DNA of 20,000 nt from Chara braunii. Lineage: Eukaryota; Streptophyta; Charophyceae; Charales; Characeae. Position 1 is the stretch's first letter, and each line of letters opens with the position of its first letter. Below the pieces are notes generated by a model. The model was not told the DNA's origin. It made no database searches and worked only from the letters and a program-made list of their open reading frames with translations. The DNA lies in the NCBI GenBank assembly GCA_003427395.1, contig BFEA01001097.1, forward strand, positions 54,766 through 74,765, given 5' to 3'. A program made the position numbers and the translations under genes. This document shows positions 7,960-15,358 of the stretch, piece after piece.

Positions 7960-8583
7960 TTAGTAGGCATACTTTGAGACCCCATGATTTAAAAAAATTA
8001 CATAGTTGCCAAGGGGAGGGGTCCCTGCATCACTACTTGGTCTGGGAGAAAGGGACTGTGATACTGCTTCCACCTTGTTTACCTCAACATTTATCATGTC
8101 CTTCCCCATATCCTTGTCATTCCCCATAGTGGTGCCTACTCCCACTGTTGGTTCCAAACCCTCAGGAAAGCTCACACTGACAGCGACAACCATAGTGGTT
8201 CCTGCATTAGTAGCGGTACCTGCATCAGTATTGGCACCAGCACTGGCGCCAGCATCAACACTGGTGCTTGTACCGATACTGATACTAGTACCAGCACCTG
8301 CACTGGCTTTTGGACCAGCTCCTGGACGAGTACCAGACACAGCCTCAGTACCAGCGTCACGAACGGTACCAGTACTGGTGTTGTTATGAACCACCGAACC
8401 AGAGCCTGTGCCTGTACCGCTGGTAGTCCATGGGCCACTGCTACCGTCTTCCCCCGAACACAACGCACCCTCATTTTGGTTGTATGTGGTCGAAAATATA
8501 GCTTGTATACATTCAGTTTTGGGGTGCGTTATGTTCGGGGGAAGATGGTAGTACCCTGACCAAAGGCATGGTTTGTGATCCAT
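7960..8583 (-). CDS. Low-complexity ORF, probable LINE-A ORF1 tail or linker
   Basis: A 207-residue frame starts with a true ATG (8581-8583). Residues 1-45 are mixed and Tyr/Cys-containing. Residues about 46-140 are almost only Gly, Ala, Ser, Thr and Val in AGT-like steps, encoded by a degenerate 6-bp DNA repeat. The last 65 are more mixed and end NYVIFLNHGVSKYAY. A preceding frame (8765-8583, Gly/Arg-rich) ends at TAA overlapping this ATG. On this strand it lies after the ORF1 zinc knuckle and before the endonuclease remnant, where plant LINE ORF1 proteins often have low-complexity tails. It could equally be a frame held open by repeat composition. No known domain is recognised. Confidence 0.3.
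   Translation of the reverse strand: MDHKPCLWSGYYHLPPNITHPKTECIQAIFSTTYNQNEGALCSGEDGSSGPWTTSGTGTGSGSVVHNNTSTGTVRDAGTEAVSGTRPGAGPKASAGAGTSISIGTSTSVDAGASAGANTDAGTATNAGTTMVVAVSVSFPEGLEPTVGVGTTMGNDKDMGKDMINVEVNKVEAVSQSLSPRPSSDAGTPPLGNYVIFLNHGVSKYAY
8205..8395. repeat. Degenerate hexamer-based repeat
   Basis: Steps such as GGTACC, AGCACC, AGTACC and GGCACC recur about every 6 or 12 bases. Because the period is a multiple of three, both strands stay open here: the minus strand as Ala/Gly/Thr/Ser, the plus strand as Val/Pro/Ala/Leu. Confidence 0.75.
8441..8551. repeat. 30-bp inverted repeat with 51-nt spacer
   Basis: 8441-8470 is the reverse complement of 8522-8551 at 28 of 30 positions; the core is CTTCCCCCGAACA. 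The spacer also shows weak self-complementarity next to the arms. It falls in the first third of the low-complexity minus-strand ORF and is not explained by it. Confidence 0.88.
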
Positions 8584-8841
8584 TATTTGGTTAGAGGGTC
8601 CTTTCCCCTGGGGGGGCGTCCCCCTTGTGTCCCTTTGGCCTCAGATGTCTGCCCCCCTCTGGCCTGGCTTTCGAAAATAAAACCCGTCGGATGAGTACCA
8701 CGGTGGGGGTTGACCCTGATCCGTCCTGCTCCTGCTCCTGCTCGCAGTCCCCCAAGCCCCTGCAATGTGACGGGACTGAAGGCTAGAGAGGGTGCACTGT
8801 CCCCTTGCGTCCCAGGGGCCTCTCCCCTTTCTTCAATCGTA

Positions 8842-9267
8842 TTAATCGCTATTGCCTGAGGACAGCCTGCTCTCTGACTTGTGGTCGTACTCCTGACAGA
8901 GTGAACACCAGTCTGTCAGTTGTGTGACCACCTGCAGTTTCACGACTTTGACGTCCTCCTGAGTCCATTTCAGGAACTTAGGGACCCGTTGTCTTCTGTC
9001 CCTAGGAATGTCAAACTTGAGATTATTAAGTTTTGGTGATTCCTCATACCTCTTAGGGGGCTATTGTTTTGATGCCCTTCCCACCGCATGTTCCAGATGA
9101 GAACGGACAAAGGTTACTGATACCCAGGGGACCTTCAAAACCATCACCCAAATTTTGTTGACCTTGTCTTCAATGCTTACCGCCTCCAATTCCCCCTGCG
9201 TCATCCACCTTTTGAAGGTTAATTTGTATGTTGTGTTATCGATTTTTATCTTGTGATTCTTAATATT
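8842..9267 (-). pseudogene. LINE-A ORF1: DUF4283-like half plus degenerate zinc knuckle
   Basis: The minus-strand frame is open from 9267 to TAA at 8842-8844, apart from TAG at 9061-9063. Its start (TYKLTFKRWM, then VNKIWVMVLKVPW) has the pattern of the second half of DUF4283, the nucleic-acid-binding module of plant LINE ORF1 and related gag-like proteins. Near the end is CSLCQEYDHKSESR (8866-8907), which fits a CCHC knuckle except that the last Cys is Arg. ORF1 proteins coat LINE RNA in the ribonucleoprotein particle. The segment directly downstream of 9383-9682 in another phase completes the domain. Recognition is by motif pattern only. Confidence 0.65.
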
Positions 9268-9382
9268 TTAGCATTAACTCAACGGTCCTTTTGTCTCATG
9301 GGAAGTAGGACATAATGTTTCTCCCCTCGAGATGTACTCTTCCTTTTTCCTTGTGATGGAGGTTTTGGGGAGAATGGAGTCC

Positions 9383-9682
9383 TCAAACCCCCTGATACAC
9401 TCGTGACTCCTTCCTCTCTGCTGAGACTGATTTGAAGTTCCCCTGAAAGAATACGACCACTATTTTTTCTTTCATCCACTCTATTTGTGCCCTTTCCACT
9501 GCAGGATAGAGTGTCATGTTAACTGTGTCCCCTTCAGTGACAAACTTAGTGTACTTGGACATGTCCGGAACGACCGTACGGTCATATTTCCAGCATTTTT
9601 CTAACTTCTTCCACCTCCCTATTTCCCAGGTCTCTTGCCACTGTCTGATCGCCCTGGGCGTCACCTGCTTGTGCCGCCCTGC
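9383..9682 (-). pseudogene. LINE-A ORF1: N-terminal part
   Basis: The frame lies between TAG (9683-9685) and a stop at its low-coordinate end. It has W..TWEIGRWKKLEKCWKY, a charged middle, and ERAQIEWMKEKIVVVFFQGNF. The last block fits the first beta-strand and helix of a DUF4283 domain. The rest of the domain follows in a different phase (8842-9267) after several stops, so at least one frameshift separates them. No good ATG marks a start. The A11 tract (minus strand) lies 11 bp upstream. Confidence 0.5.
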
Positions 9683-9696
9683 CTAATTCCATAGCC

Positions 9697-9707
9697 TTTT
9701 TTTTTTT
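9697..9707 (-). repeat. A11 tract on the minus strand after two-hairpin copy 3
   Basis: Eleven T on the plus strand, 22 bp below the two-hairpin motif. Read on the minus strand the motif is followed by TGGAGCATTTGTCAC and then A11, as expected of a retroposon 3' end. It abuts LINE-A ORF1 sequence. Confidence 0.65.
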
Positions 9708-9729
9708 GTGACAAATGCTCCAGTCTATT

Positions 9730-9765
9730 CGTGGGGAGCAGCACGTGCTGGGAACCGGGCCCAGC
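9730..9765. other. Two-hairpin motif, copy 3
   Basis: Stem I is CGTG (9730-9733) with CACG (9742-9745) around GGGAGCAG. One T follows. Stem II is GCTGGG (9747-9752) with CCCAGC (9760-9765) around AACCGGG. Relative to the other copies the first pair of stem I is C-G instead of G-C, and the last pair of stem II is G-C instead of A-T. Both are two-sided changes that keep pairing. Confidence 0.8.
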
Positions 9766-9966
9766 GCCCCATATAGAGTTACACAAGTCATTTGAGATAC
9801 CAGGGCCATTACCTGGCTTCGGCTGAGAATCAATCTAAGAACTATTGAAGAAATTCAAAAGAATTAAAGGAGAAGTTAAGAAAGTATGAATGACTACTGA
9901 CCTCTTTTCGAATGCTCAGAACCCCTAGACTCCCAAACAAAACTCTCTAAAACTGTCCAACACTAT

Positions 9967-10275
9967 CTTATTCCCTGTCCAGCTCTCCCAGGCCTCACAC
10001 CCCCACCCGACTAGGTTACACAGCAACACGACTCGCCCCAGCTCCGGCCAGCGTCGTCCCAACAGCTACCCTTGGTTGTCCCTTGGAATGCCCACCCCAA
10101 AGCATCCCCAGATCTTTGTACCAGGCCTTACGCTCCTGCAATCAGCAGGTTACAGGGCAACACCCCAGCACCAGCCAGCGTCGTTCTGGCATCGAACAAC
10201 TGCAGATCCATGAATGTATCAATATCAAACAACCTAAAGCGAGTTGCTAGAAGTCCCCAGAATCCTAAAACATTG
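9967..10275. repeat. Long tandem duplication, copy A (452-bp period)
   Basis: It shares with 10419-10734 the ordered blocks CTTATTCCCT, AGGTTACA, CAGC.TTGTC or CAGCGTCGTC, TACCAGGCCT, GTTACAGGG, TCCATGAAT and CCTAAAA. Substitutions and small indels are common. Each copy contains two GGTTACAGGG-type cores about 134 bp apart (10013 and 10147 here). No coding potential recognised. Confidence 0.85.
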
Positions 10276-10418
10276 TTTTTTTTACCAAAATCAATGTTAT
10301 GTGAGGTAAATTTAAGGTAAATTTTGGAGACTATCCACCATCGAAAATCCCAGCAATTGTCTTCAAACACTCTAAAGCGTCAGAGGGTCCTAACACCCTC
10401 GAAGTCCTCAGATGTTGT

Positions 10419-10734
10419 CTTATTCCCTATCAAGCTCTACCAAGCCTCTCAACCCCGCTATAGGTTACAGGCAAAGCAACTCACCCCGGCTCCGACCAGC
10501 ATTGTCTTCGATTGGAACCCTTGATTGTCCCGTGAAATGCCCCCCCTTGGCATTTCCAGATTTCTCTACCAGGCCTCAAGCTCCTGCTGTCAACAAGTTA
10601 CAGGGTCAACAACCCAGCACCGGGCAGTGTCGTTTTGGTATCGAGTACCCGCACGTCCATGAATAAAACAAGTTTAAACAACATCAAAAATCGCCTCAAA
10701 GAAATTACAAGGAGTCCCAAGAGCCTAAAAACGT
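10419..10734. repeat. Long tandem duplication, copy B
   Basis: Partner of 9967-10275. Its GTTACAGG cores are at 10462 and 10595. It lies 143 bp past the end of copy A; that spacer has no obvious equivalent after copy B. Confidence 0.85.
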
Positions 10735-10970
10735 TCTACCAAAACCACCGAGAACAATCACAACCTCTGGAGGATAGCCATATCCGAACACATCGCACGT
10801 TCGTTTTTTTTTTTAACGAGATAGGACATGAGTGACACACAACAAAATTGAAAACAAAAAATCCGAACCGAAACCACAGCAAACTTCTCACACAACAATT
10901 AGAAAAAACAAAGTCCATATGATCAGTCCTCGAACCTAAACGTGGCTGGTCTCATAACCCCCTGTGCTAG
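10735..10970. other. AT-rich unassigned stretch
   Basis: Contains a T10 run at about 10805-10814 and A-rich sequence. No gene or strong repeat seen. Confidence 0.4.
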
Positions 10971-11014
10971 GGTTACAGGGCACCACCATGCCCTGGTACC
11001 GACCAGCTTGGTTT
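10971..11014. repeat. GGTTACAGGG-core repeat, diverged copy
   Basis: GGTTACAGGGCACCACC followed by ACCGACCAGC matches the core of the 9967-10734 family, with more divergence. A still weaker copy (AGGTGACAGGG) begins near 11068. Confidence 0.65.
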
Positions 11015-11170
11015 AGACGGCAAGGAGTGTCTTCCTCCCTCAACAACTCTCATAGCCACACGCCTCTAGGTGACAGGGATAAAACCCTAGCAACGGCTGC
11101 GTCGAACGTGGTGGTTCTGCCTTCCTCCCTCGACAGAGCTCCCCAAGCCTCACGCTCCCCCAGGGTCGGA

Positions 11171-11217
11171 GTTGGGGTGAGATGTGTTGCCATGTAACCT
11201 AGCGGTGGGGGTGTAAG
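11171..11217 (-). repeat. Inverted copy of the GGTTACA-core repeat
   Basis: On the minus strand this reads CTTACACCCCCACCGC, then TAGGTTACATGGCAACAC and CTCACCCC. It matches 9995-10040 (CTCACACCCCCACCCGACTAGGTTACACAGCAACACGACTCGCCCC, quoted in parts) in the same order. It is the only inverted member seen, so the family is not a simple head-to-tail array. Confidence 0.7.
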
Positions 11218-11501
11218 GTTGGACAGGCTCAGGCAGAGAGTATGATTACGTTGGTGAGCCTGAGTAGGGTTATTAAAGTCTCCTTGACTGCTCTGCAACT
11301 TGTCAACTAGGTTTTATATATATATTTTTTAAACAGGTAGCATAAAAATGTACGATTAAGGGAAGCAGATTATTCGCATGGACGGGTGGGAAGTTCGTAG
11401 GGGGGTGTAATAGGGGAAGAGTCTTCGTCTTCGTAAGTAGGTCAGAAGGACGTGGTTGGGATGACGCAGACCGGTGCTTGAGCGTTGCTCTGCTGCTTCG
11501 T

Positions 11502-11540
11502 AGGTTACAGGGCAACACCCCAGCACTGACCAGCGTCGTT
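11502..11540. repeat. GGTTACAGGG-core repeat, well-preserved copy
   Basis: Matches 10147-10185 almost base for base (AGGTTACAGGGCAACACC, then CCAGCAC, then CCAGCGTCGTT) although it lies about 1.35 kb away. Similarity continues weakly after it (TTGCATTGCA against TGGCATCGAA; CAGATCC). Confidence 0.85.
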
Positions 11541-11741
11541 CTTGCATTGCAAAATCACAGATCCGCAATTATGACAGCAACAGACACACCTAAGAACATT
11601 TGCTAACAGTCTTCAATGAGAGAAGCCTTATCAGGAAACACTAATTGGAACATGGAAAATCACGTCAAAGTTTGAAAGTTTAAACTTTAAAACAAAATCA
11701 TCAAAGTAACCAAGGTCATTAGATAGGTAGAATTCATAACA

Positions 11742-11810
11742 AATCATGACAAATTAGAATATCGAATCATGACAATTTAGAAAATTGAATCATGACAAAT
11801 TAGAAAATCG
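11742..11810. repeat. Three 23-bp tandem units
   Basis: Units start at 11742, 11765 and 11788 with AATCATGACAA.TTAGAA, ending TATCG, AATTG and AATCG. The spacing is exact. There are no spacers, so this is a minisatellite and not a CRISPR array. Confidence 0.92.
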
Positions 11811-12567
11811 ATCTCCGACGGAATTGAGAAAACCTATATAAAATTATTGAAATATTATTAGCATTTACGAATAGGATGTCCGAATAGGACTTTCGATCGT
11901 TTTTTAAAGTTCAACATCAGATGTCAAAAAGGACTTACGACTCCGACTTCCAAAACCCCAAGGTTAAAAAAATCGCTCAGACAGTAAATCAGAAAATACT
12001 AGGGAGAAAAACAATTCGACAATCAATTGTGTATGAGAGAACTATAACGATTCTAAAACCAGATCGTGAAATCAACAAGAAAAATTACGAACTACCGATT
12101 GAGATAAACTAAGAACTCATAATTGTCATCCAAAAAATTTTCTAAGAAATTCTCATATTAGGAAAAAAAAAACAAGACATAAAACCCAAACACAACAAAA
12201 ATAGGTCATGCCTCGAGAGTTACTGGAGATTCCATCGCTGTGTGAAGTCGCCTTGAAACACCTGAAGTTTCGGTTCGTGCAATCCATCACATAGCGCTCC
12301 ACTCTCGCAGTCCCTTGATTCAGCTGCCCCGCCGCTGTAGAGTCCAAACCCAGCCCCTGCCTCTTCCTGCGGGAGGGACAATTTCGCCTCCCCATAGCCC
12401 GTGCTAATAGAGCCCCTCGGCAAGCTGCACTGCCCATAAGAGATTTGGTAGGACACAATCACCTCCTTATCATTTCCCAGATGCGATTGCGTTGTGAGTA
12501 ACCACGTCAAGCCTGTTGACACGACCTCACAGAGAGTTCGGTCCCTGCCCAGTGATCTGAAGGTCAC

Positions 12568-12570
<3 letters not shown>
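11811..12570. other. Unassigned stretch
   Basis: AT-rich to about 12215, then more balanced. The minus strand of 12220-12560 is open, but no family is recognised and the frame runs into the A28 tract. No RNA gene or repeat was seen. Confidence 0.4.

Positions 12571-12598
<28 letters not shown>
12571..12598. repeat. A28 homopolymer
   Basis: Twenty-eight consecutive A on the plus strand, preceded by CACTAT and followed by CAGAATAAAAAG. It could be a retroposon tail on the plus strand or a slippage-expanded run. The true length is uncertain because such runs are often misassembled. Confidence 0.9.
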
Positions 12599-13765
12599 CA
12601 GAATAAAAAGAGCAAGTCTAAGAAATCCCCCACCATCGAGCCCCCGCTCGCCCCACCCACCTTCTCCTCGGCACAATCCCCATTCCACTCCACTGCAGCC
12701 GACAACCTGCCATCGCACGTCCCCCTCCTACCTTGCCTCCACGAAATCTTCAACGCACGCCATCGCCGTTTTACGTCCATCATACTACTTCACGCAACTT
12801 TGTTCATGTTTCGCTCCGCGCTCGCTTCGCCACGTCGTGCTGCGTCATGCTCCCGCGATTCCAGTACCGGACGGGCTGCAGCGCTCCCCACCCTCTGTCG
12901 CGTCATCTAGCCATTCAACTTAGGTTGCTGTGTTGCACACTTCCATAGCATCTCCCTCCTCATCTGAGTTTTCTTTCGAAAGGTCACCAGTTAACAGTCA
13001 ACGTGGGGCCCAGTCCCTTGCCCCTTCCTCCCTGCCCCCCATGTCTTCCCTGTCCTCCCTGTCCTCGCTGTCTTCTCTTCCCCTGCCTCTCTTCTCCGAT
13101 AATCTCTCCCTCTCTGGCCCCTTCCCCCTCTTCCCACAGATCCCCCTGCACATCCTGTACGCTCACCAGTCTGTCCGTCCAAGGTTGGTGTCCCACTTTG
13201 TTCTGTATCCCCTCCCATGCTGCCCGACCGACTACTGTTAATGTTTCCTGCTGGCGGTCTTGCCCAGTGTGGGCAAAAACTCCCCATTGCAAGTTGTCTG
13301 CGGGGGCAGTTGGGGCATTACCCGTTAACTCTGCGCCTGCCTCCGAGGGCAGATGGGGGCAATGACATAAATGAAGATCGAGGCTTGCAGTACTATGGAG
13401 GTTCATCTCCCCATCGAAGGTGCAATTAATGAGCAGGAAGAGGAATTTCGGAGTCCCGACGAAATGCAGGTTGGATGAGCAAGAAGATCCGACTGGAGAG
13501 TTGTGTTCAACTTGAATACGGGATCATGTTATAATATTCAAAAAATTTGTAGACTCCAGGTTCTATTCGTTCTTTCAAGTTTCTATGAAACCAGCGCTCA
13601 ATACTCAAGGGAAACTAACAGATTTTGTCGTGTTCCGGGTCAACCAAGGGATAAAACACGCATTGCAACAACGTTTTTCTGTGGTGCTGCCGTGTTTATG
13701 GTACTCACTTAGTATCGAGCTGCACCTGGAGTGTTCGTGGCGGGAAGGAAAAGGCATCCCTATGC
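12599..13765. other. Unassigned stretch with C/T-rich patches
   Basis: C/T-rich sequence at 12630-12740 and 13015-13140 (repeats of CCCTGTCCTC type) keeps several frames open on both strands by composition. Minus-strand 13160-13400 encodes a mixed, non-repetitive segment (NAPTAPADNLQWGVFAHTGQ) that I cannot place in a family. The right edge abuts a synthetic adapter junction. Confidence 0.4.
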
Positions 13766-13803
13766 CTGTCTCTTATACACATCTAGATGTGTATAAGAGA
13801 CAG
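13766..13803. other. Nextera mate-pair junction: two head-to-head Tn5 mosaic ends (artefact)
   Basis: CTGTCTCTTATACACATCT (13766-13784) is followed directly by its reverse complement (13785-13803): a perfect 38-bp palindrome. It is exactly the engineered Tn5 mosaic end used in tagmentation, and the joined pair is the circularisation junction of Nextera mate-pair libraries. The natural Tn5 outside and inside ends differ from it at several positions. No transposase, IS50 or resistance gene is nearby. Translation through it gives the known contaminant peptide VSYTHLDVYKRQ. The flanks probably come from two ends of one circularised fragment. Confidence 0.97.
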
Positions 13804-13918
13804 GGTTACCTATGTGACGTGCCAGCTTCCGGACCTGCGTCATCTTCCACCCCACCCCACCCCTCTTTTTTTTTGTGATCTTTTGCAACCAGAGCGAAGA
13901 GGCCCCTTTCTATGTTTT
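13804..13918. other. 115-bp segment trapped between two library linkers
   Basis: It contains a C/T-rich stretch and T10 (13865-13874). It is flanked by the mosaic-end junction on the left and the loxP linker on the right, so its genomic position relative to either side is unknown. Confidence 0.7.
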
Positions 13919-13959
13919 TCGTATAACTTCGTATAATGTATGCTATACGAAGTATTACG
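13919..13959. other. 454 Titanium paired-end linker with loxP site, one base deleted (artefact)
   Basis: The left loxP arm ATAACTTCGTATA (13923-13935) and spacer ATGTATGC (13936-13943) are intact. The right arm (13944-13955) lacks one T of the central TT. With the bounding TCGT and TACG, the 41-base block equals the 42-base 454 Titanium mate-pair linker minus that T, a plausible homopolymer error. The next bases (CGTAAT, 13960-13965) equal the first six of the linker in the opposite orientation, so a second linker end may be joined here. Neither cre nor other P1 sequence is present. Confidence 0.95.
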
Positions 13960-13965
13960 CGTAAT

Positions 13966-14710
13966 CAAAGAGGCCTACCCCTTGTTATTTTGATCGGTTT
14001 TTGGAATTCCATTTTTTCACGATTTGGAAAATACATGGCAATTACGCGCGCCTTAGCGAGCGCGCTGAGGATTTGGCTCGACGGTTAGGAATTCCGGAAT
14101 AAGCGGGACCCGACATGTCTTTTTTGTTCGTTCTCGACTTCATCTCGGAGAATTCTATGAATTCTTATATGAATCTGAATAGGCGTAGGACTTTTTCCCG
14201 CGTTCACTCTACACGCGGAACTGGTGTTTTTCAATTTTGAATTAGAGTAGGAGTTTGAATGAGTTGTAACTGTTTCGGTGCCCTTTTTGCTTTCGTGTCG
14301 GTGCCATGCATGTGAGTTTCTCTCGCCCCCTCTCCCTTTCCCTCGTTACCTTCGACACTATCTTCTTCGCGCTCACACTCCTCTCTCTAAAACCTTTTTT
14401 CCATCTTTGTTTTGCCTCGCGCGCCTTTTTCTCTTTCATGATCGTCTTAATCTTGGTTCCGTGTCGCGCTATCCTTTGTGCCCTTCTTCTTCCCGCTCCA
14501 ATCCTTGCGCCGGAATACCCTGTCGATTTCCTCCTCCTCCCCTCTAGCCAAATAGACACGTCATGTAAAAAGGAAATTCCTGTTACGCGACGATTCTGAT
14601 TGGCTACAACTGGGATCTTAAGGATCGACATGGCTTTCGTCGGGCGATTATCCCCAAACCTTCCCCTCTCCCTCCCTACCTCAGTCCCAACCCTTCCTAG
14701 CATCTACCTC
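13966..14710. other. Unassigned stretch after the linker
   Basis: It has a GCGCGC(8 nt)GCGCGC hairpin near 14046-14065 and a C/T-rich plus strand at 14310-14700. That composition gives a 153-codon Arg/Lys-rich frame on the minus strand (14703-14242, true ATG). Nothing beyond composition supports it as a gene. Confidence 0.4.
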
Positions 14711-14722
14711 CTTTTCCGCAAC

Positions 14723-14730
14723 TATAAATT
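14723..14730 (+). promoter_or_regulatory. Possible TATA box
   Basis: CTATAAATT follows a long C/T-rich stretch on the plus strand, the layout of many plant core promoters (pyrimidine patch plus TATA). No reading frame or RNA gene was recognised downstream, so this is only a candidate. Confidence 0.2.
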
Positions 14731-14809
14731 CCGCAAGCGCCACCGAAAATCTCTCTTTCAACTCATCAGCCAGCTTCCGGGAAGCAGTGGCTAGGTGGTA
14801 CGTGTGGAG

Positions 14810-15040
14810 GTGCGAGTCGAAAAGTCCTCGCGGGCTGACTGTGGTCTTGTCGGTTGTGCACTGGATCGCCCGACGGACTATAGGATCCCGGCAAGACCGT
14901 GCAGAAACTAAGCCGGCGGGGTGACGATCGCTATGGTGGGAGTAGCACGTGACGGTCGGGATCGTCAGTGCCGGTGTGAGGTTCTAATCGAAGGTTGAGT
15001 GGGTGTATAGCCTGGGGCCATGGTGGAATTTTATGGCCGA
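14810..15040. other. GC-rich stretch with several short inverted repeats
   Basis: GGTCTTGTCGG (14843-14853) pairs with CCGGCAAGACC (14888-14898) with one G-U, and TGACG (14950-14954) pairs with CGTCA (14963-14967). The base composition differs from the C/T-rich DNA before and the AT-richer DNA after. No known RNA family was recognised. Confidence 0.35.
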
Positions 15041-15358
15041 TGCCCCTCTTTTTGTCTCAAGGTATAAGTCTTTGAGCGTGAATTTCATTCACCCGGCATT
15101 TGAGCCGAAATTTCTCGTCAAGATCGTCAGACTTTCTTGTGTAATTATCTTATGCTTCCTCCCCTCCTCTTATCTACACCTCTTCTCCCCCACACCTTCC
15201 TTCTGCTACGTGTATACTATAAGAAGTGGGTCATGCTGATTTTTTTCCTCTCACTTGACATATGCATGAAATGGACTGTGCATGAAAACTTGTGTCAGCA
15301 TGACAGAGATATTGATTGATTGAACAAATGAACGTGGGATGGAATGAATAACGCATGA

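Larger units (their letters stand above)
2996..9696 (-). mobile_element. LINE-A: degraded L1-type non-LTR retrotransposon
   Basis: Read on the minus strand, the parts come in the order expected for a plant L1-type LINE: an ORF1 with DUF4283-like sequence and a CCHC-like knuckle (9682-8842), a low-complexity stretch (8583-7960), an endonuclease remnant (7819-7694), an RT linker (6661-6224), RT and connection (6171-4573), the zf-RVT finger (4498-3278), a short 3' UTR and an A17 tail. The element is dead. It has an in-frame TAG in ORF1; TAA at 6172, TGA at 4918, 4573 and 4469, and TAA at 3956; and frameshifts near 6230 and 4500. About 1 kb (6665-7693) does not resemble a LINE and either replaces or interrupts the endonuclease-to-RT segment. 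That ORF1 and RT belong to one insertion is inferred from order and strand. Confidence 0.8.

Noticed and set aside
11742-11810. CRISPR-like array
   Set aside because: The 23-bp units are contiguous with no spacers, number only three, and the setting is eukaryotic.
12865-12895. A fourth two-hairpin motif on the minus strand (GCGCTCCCCACC)
   Set aside because: Only the loop-like GCTCCCCACC matches; neither stem can form at the required spacing.
12220-12910. Long open frames on both strands across 12494-12783
   Set aside because: They cross the A28 tract as poly-Lys or poly-Phe and otherwise follow C/T-rich composition; no family is recognised.
13766-13803. A natural Tn5/IS50 end or a regulatory palindrome
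   Set aside because: The sequence is the engineered mosaic end, perfectly doubled, with no transposase or IS50 sequence nearby.
13923-13955. A functional Cre/loxP site or P1-like phage element
   Set aside because: One arm lacks a base, the flanking bases match a commercial sequencing linker, and no phage genes are present.
14242-14703. 153-codon Arg/Lys-rich minus-strand ORF with an ATG
   Set aside because: It mirrors a C/T-rich plus strand, which yields purine-rich Arg/Lys/Glu codons; no domain or context supports it.
14843-14967. A tRNA or small structured RNA gene
   Set aside because: Short inverted repeats exist, but there is no cloverleaf, T-loop consensus or recognised RNA family motif.
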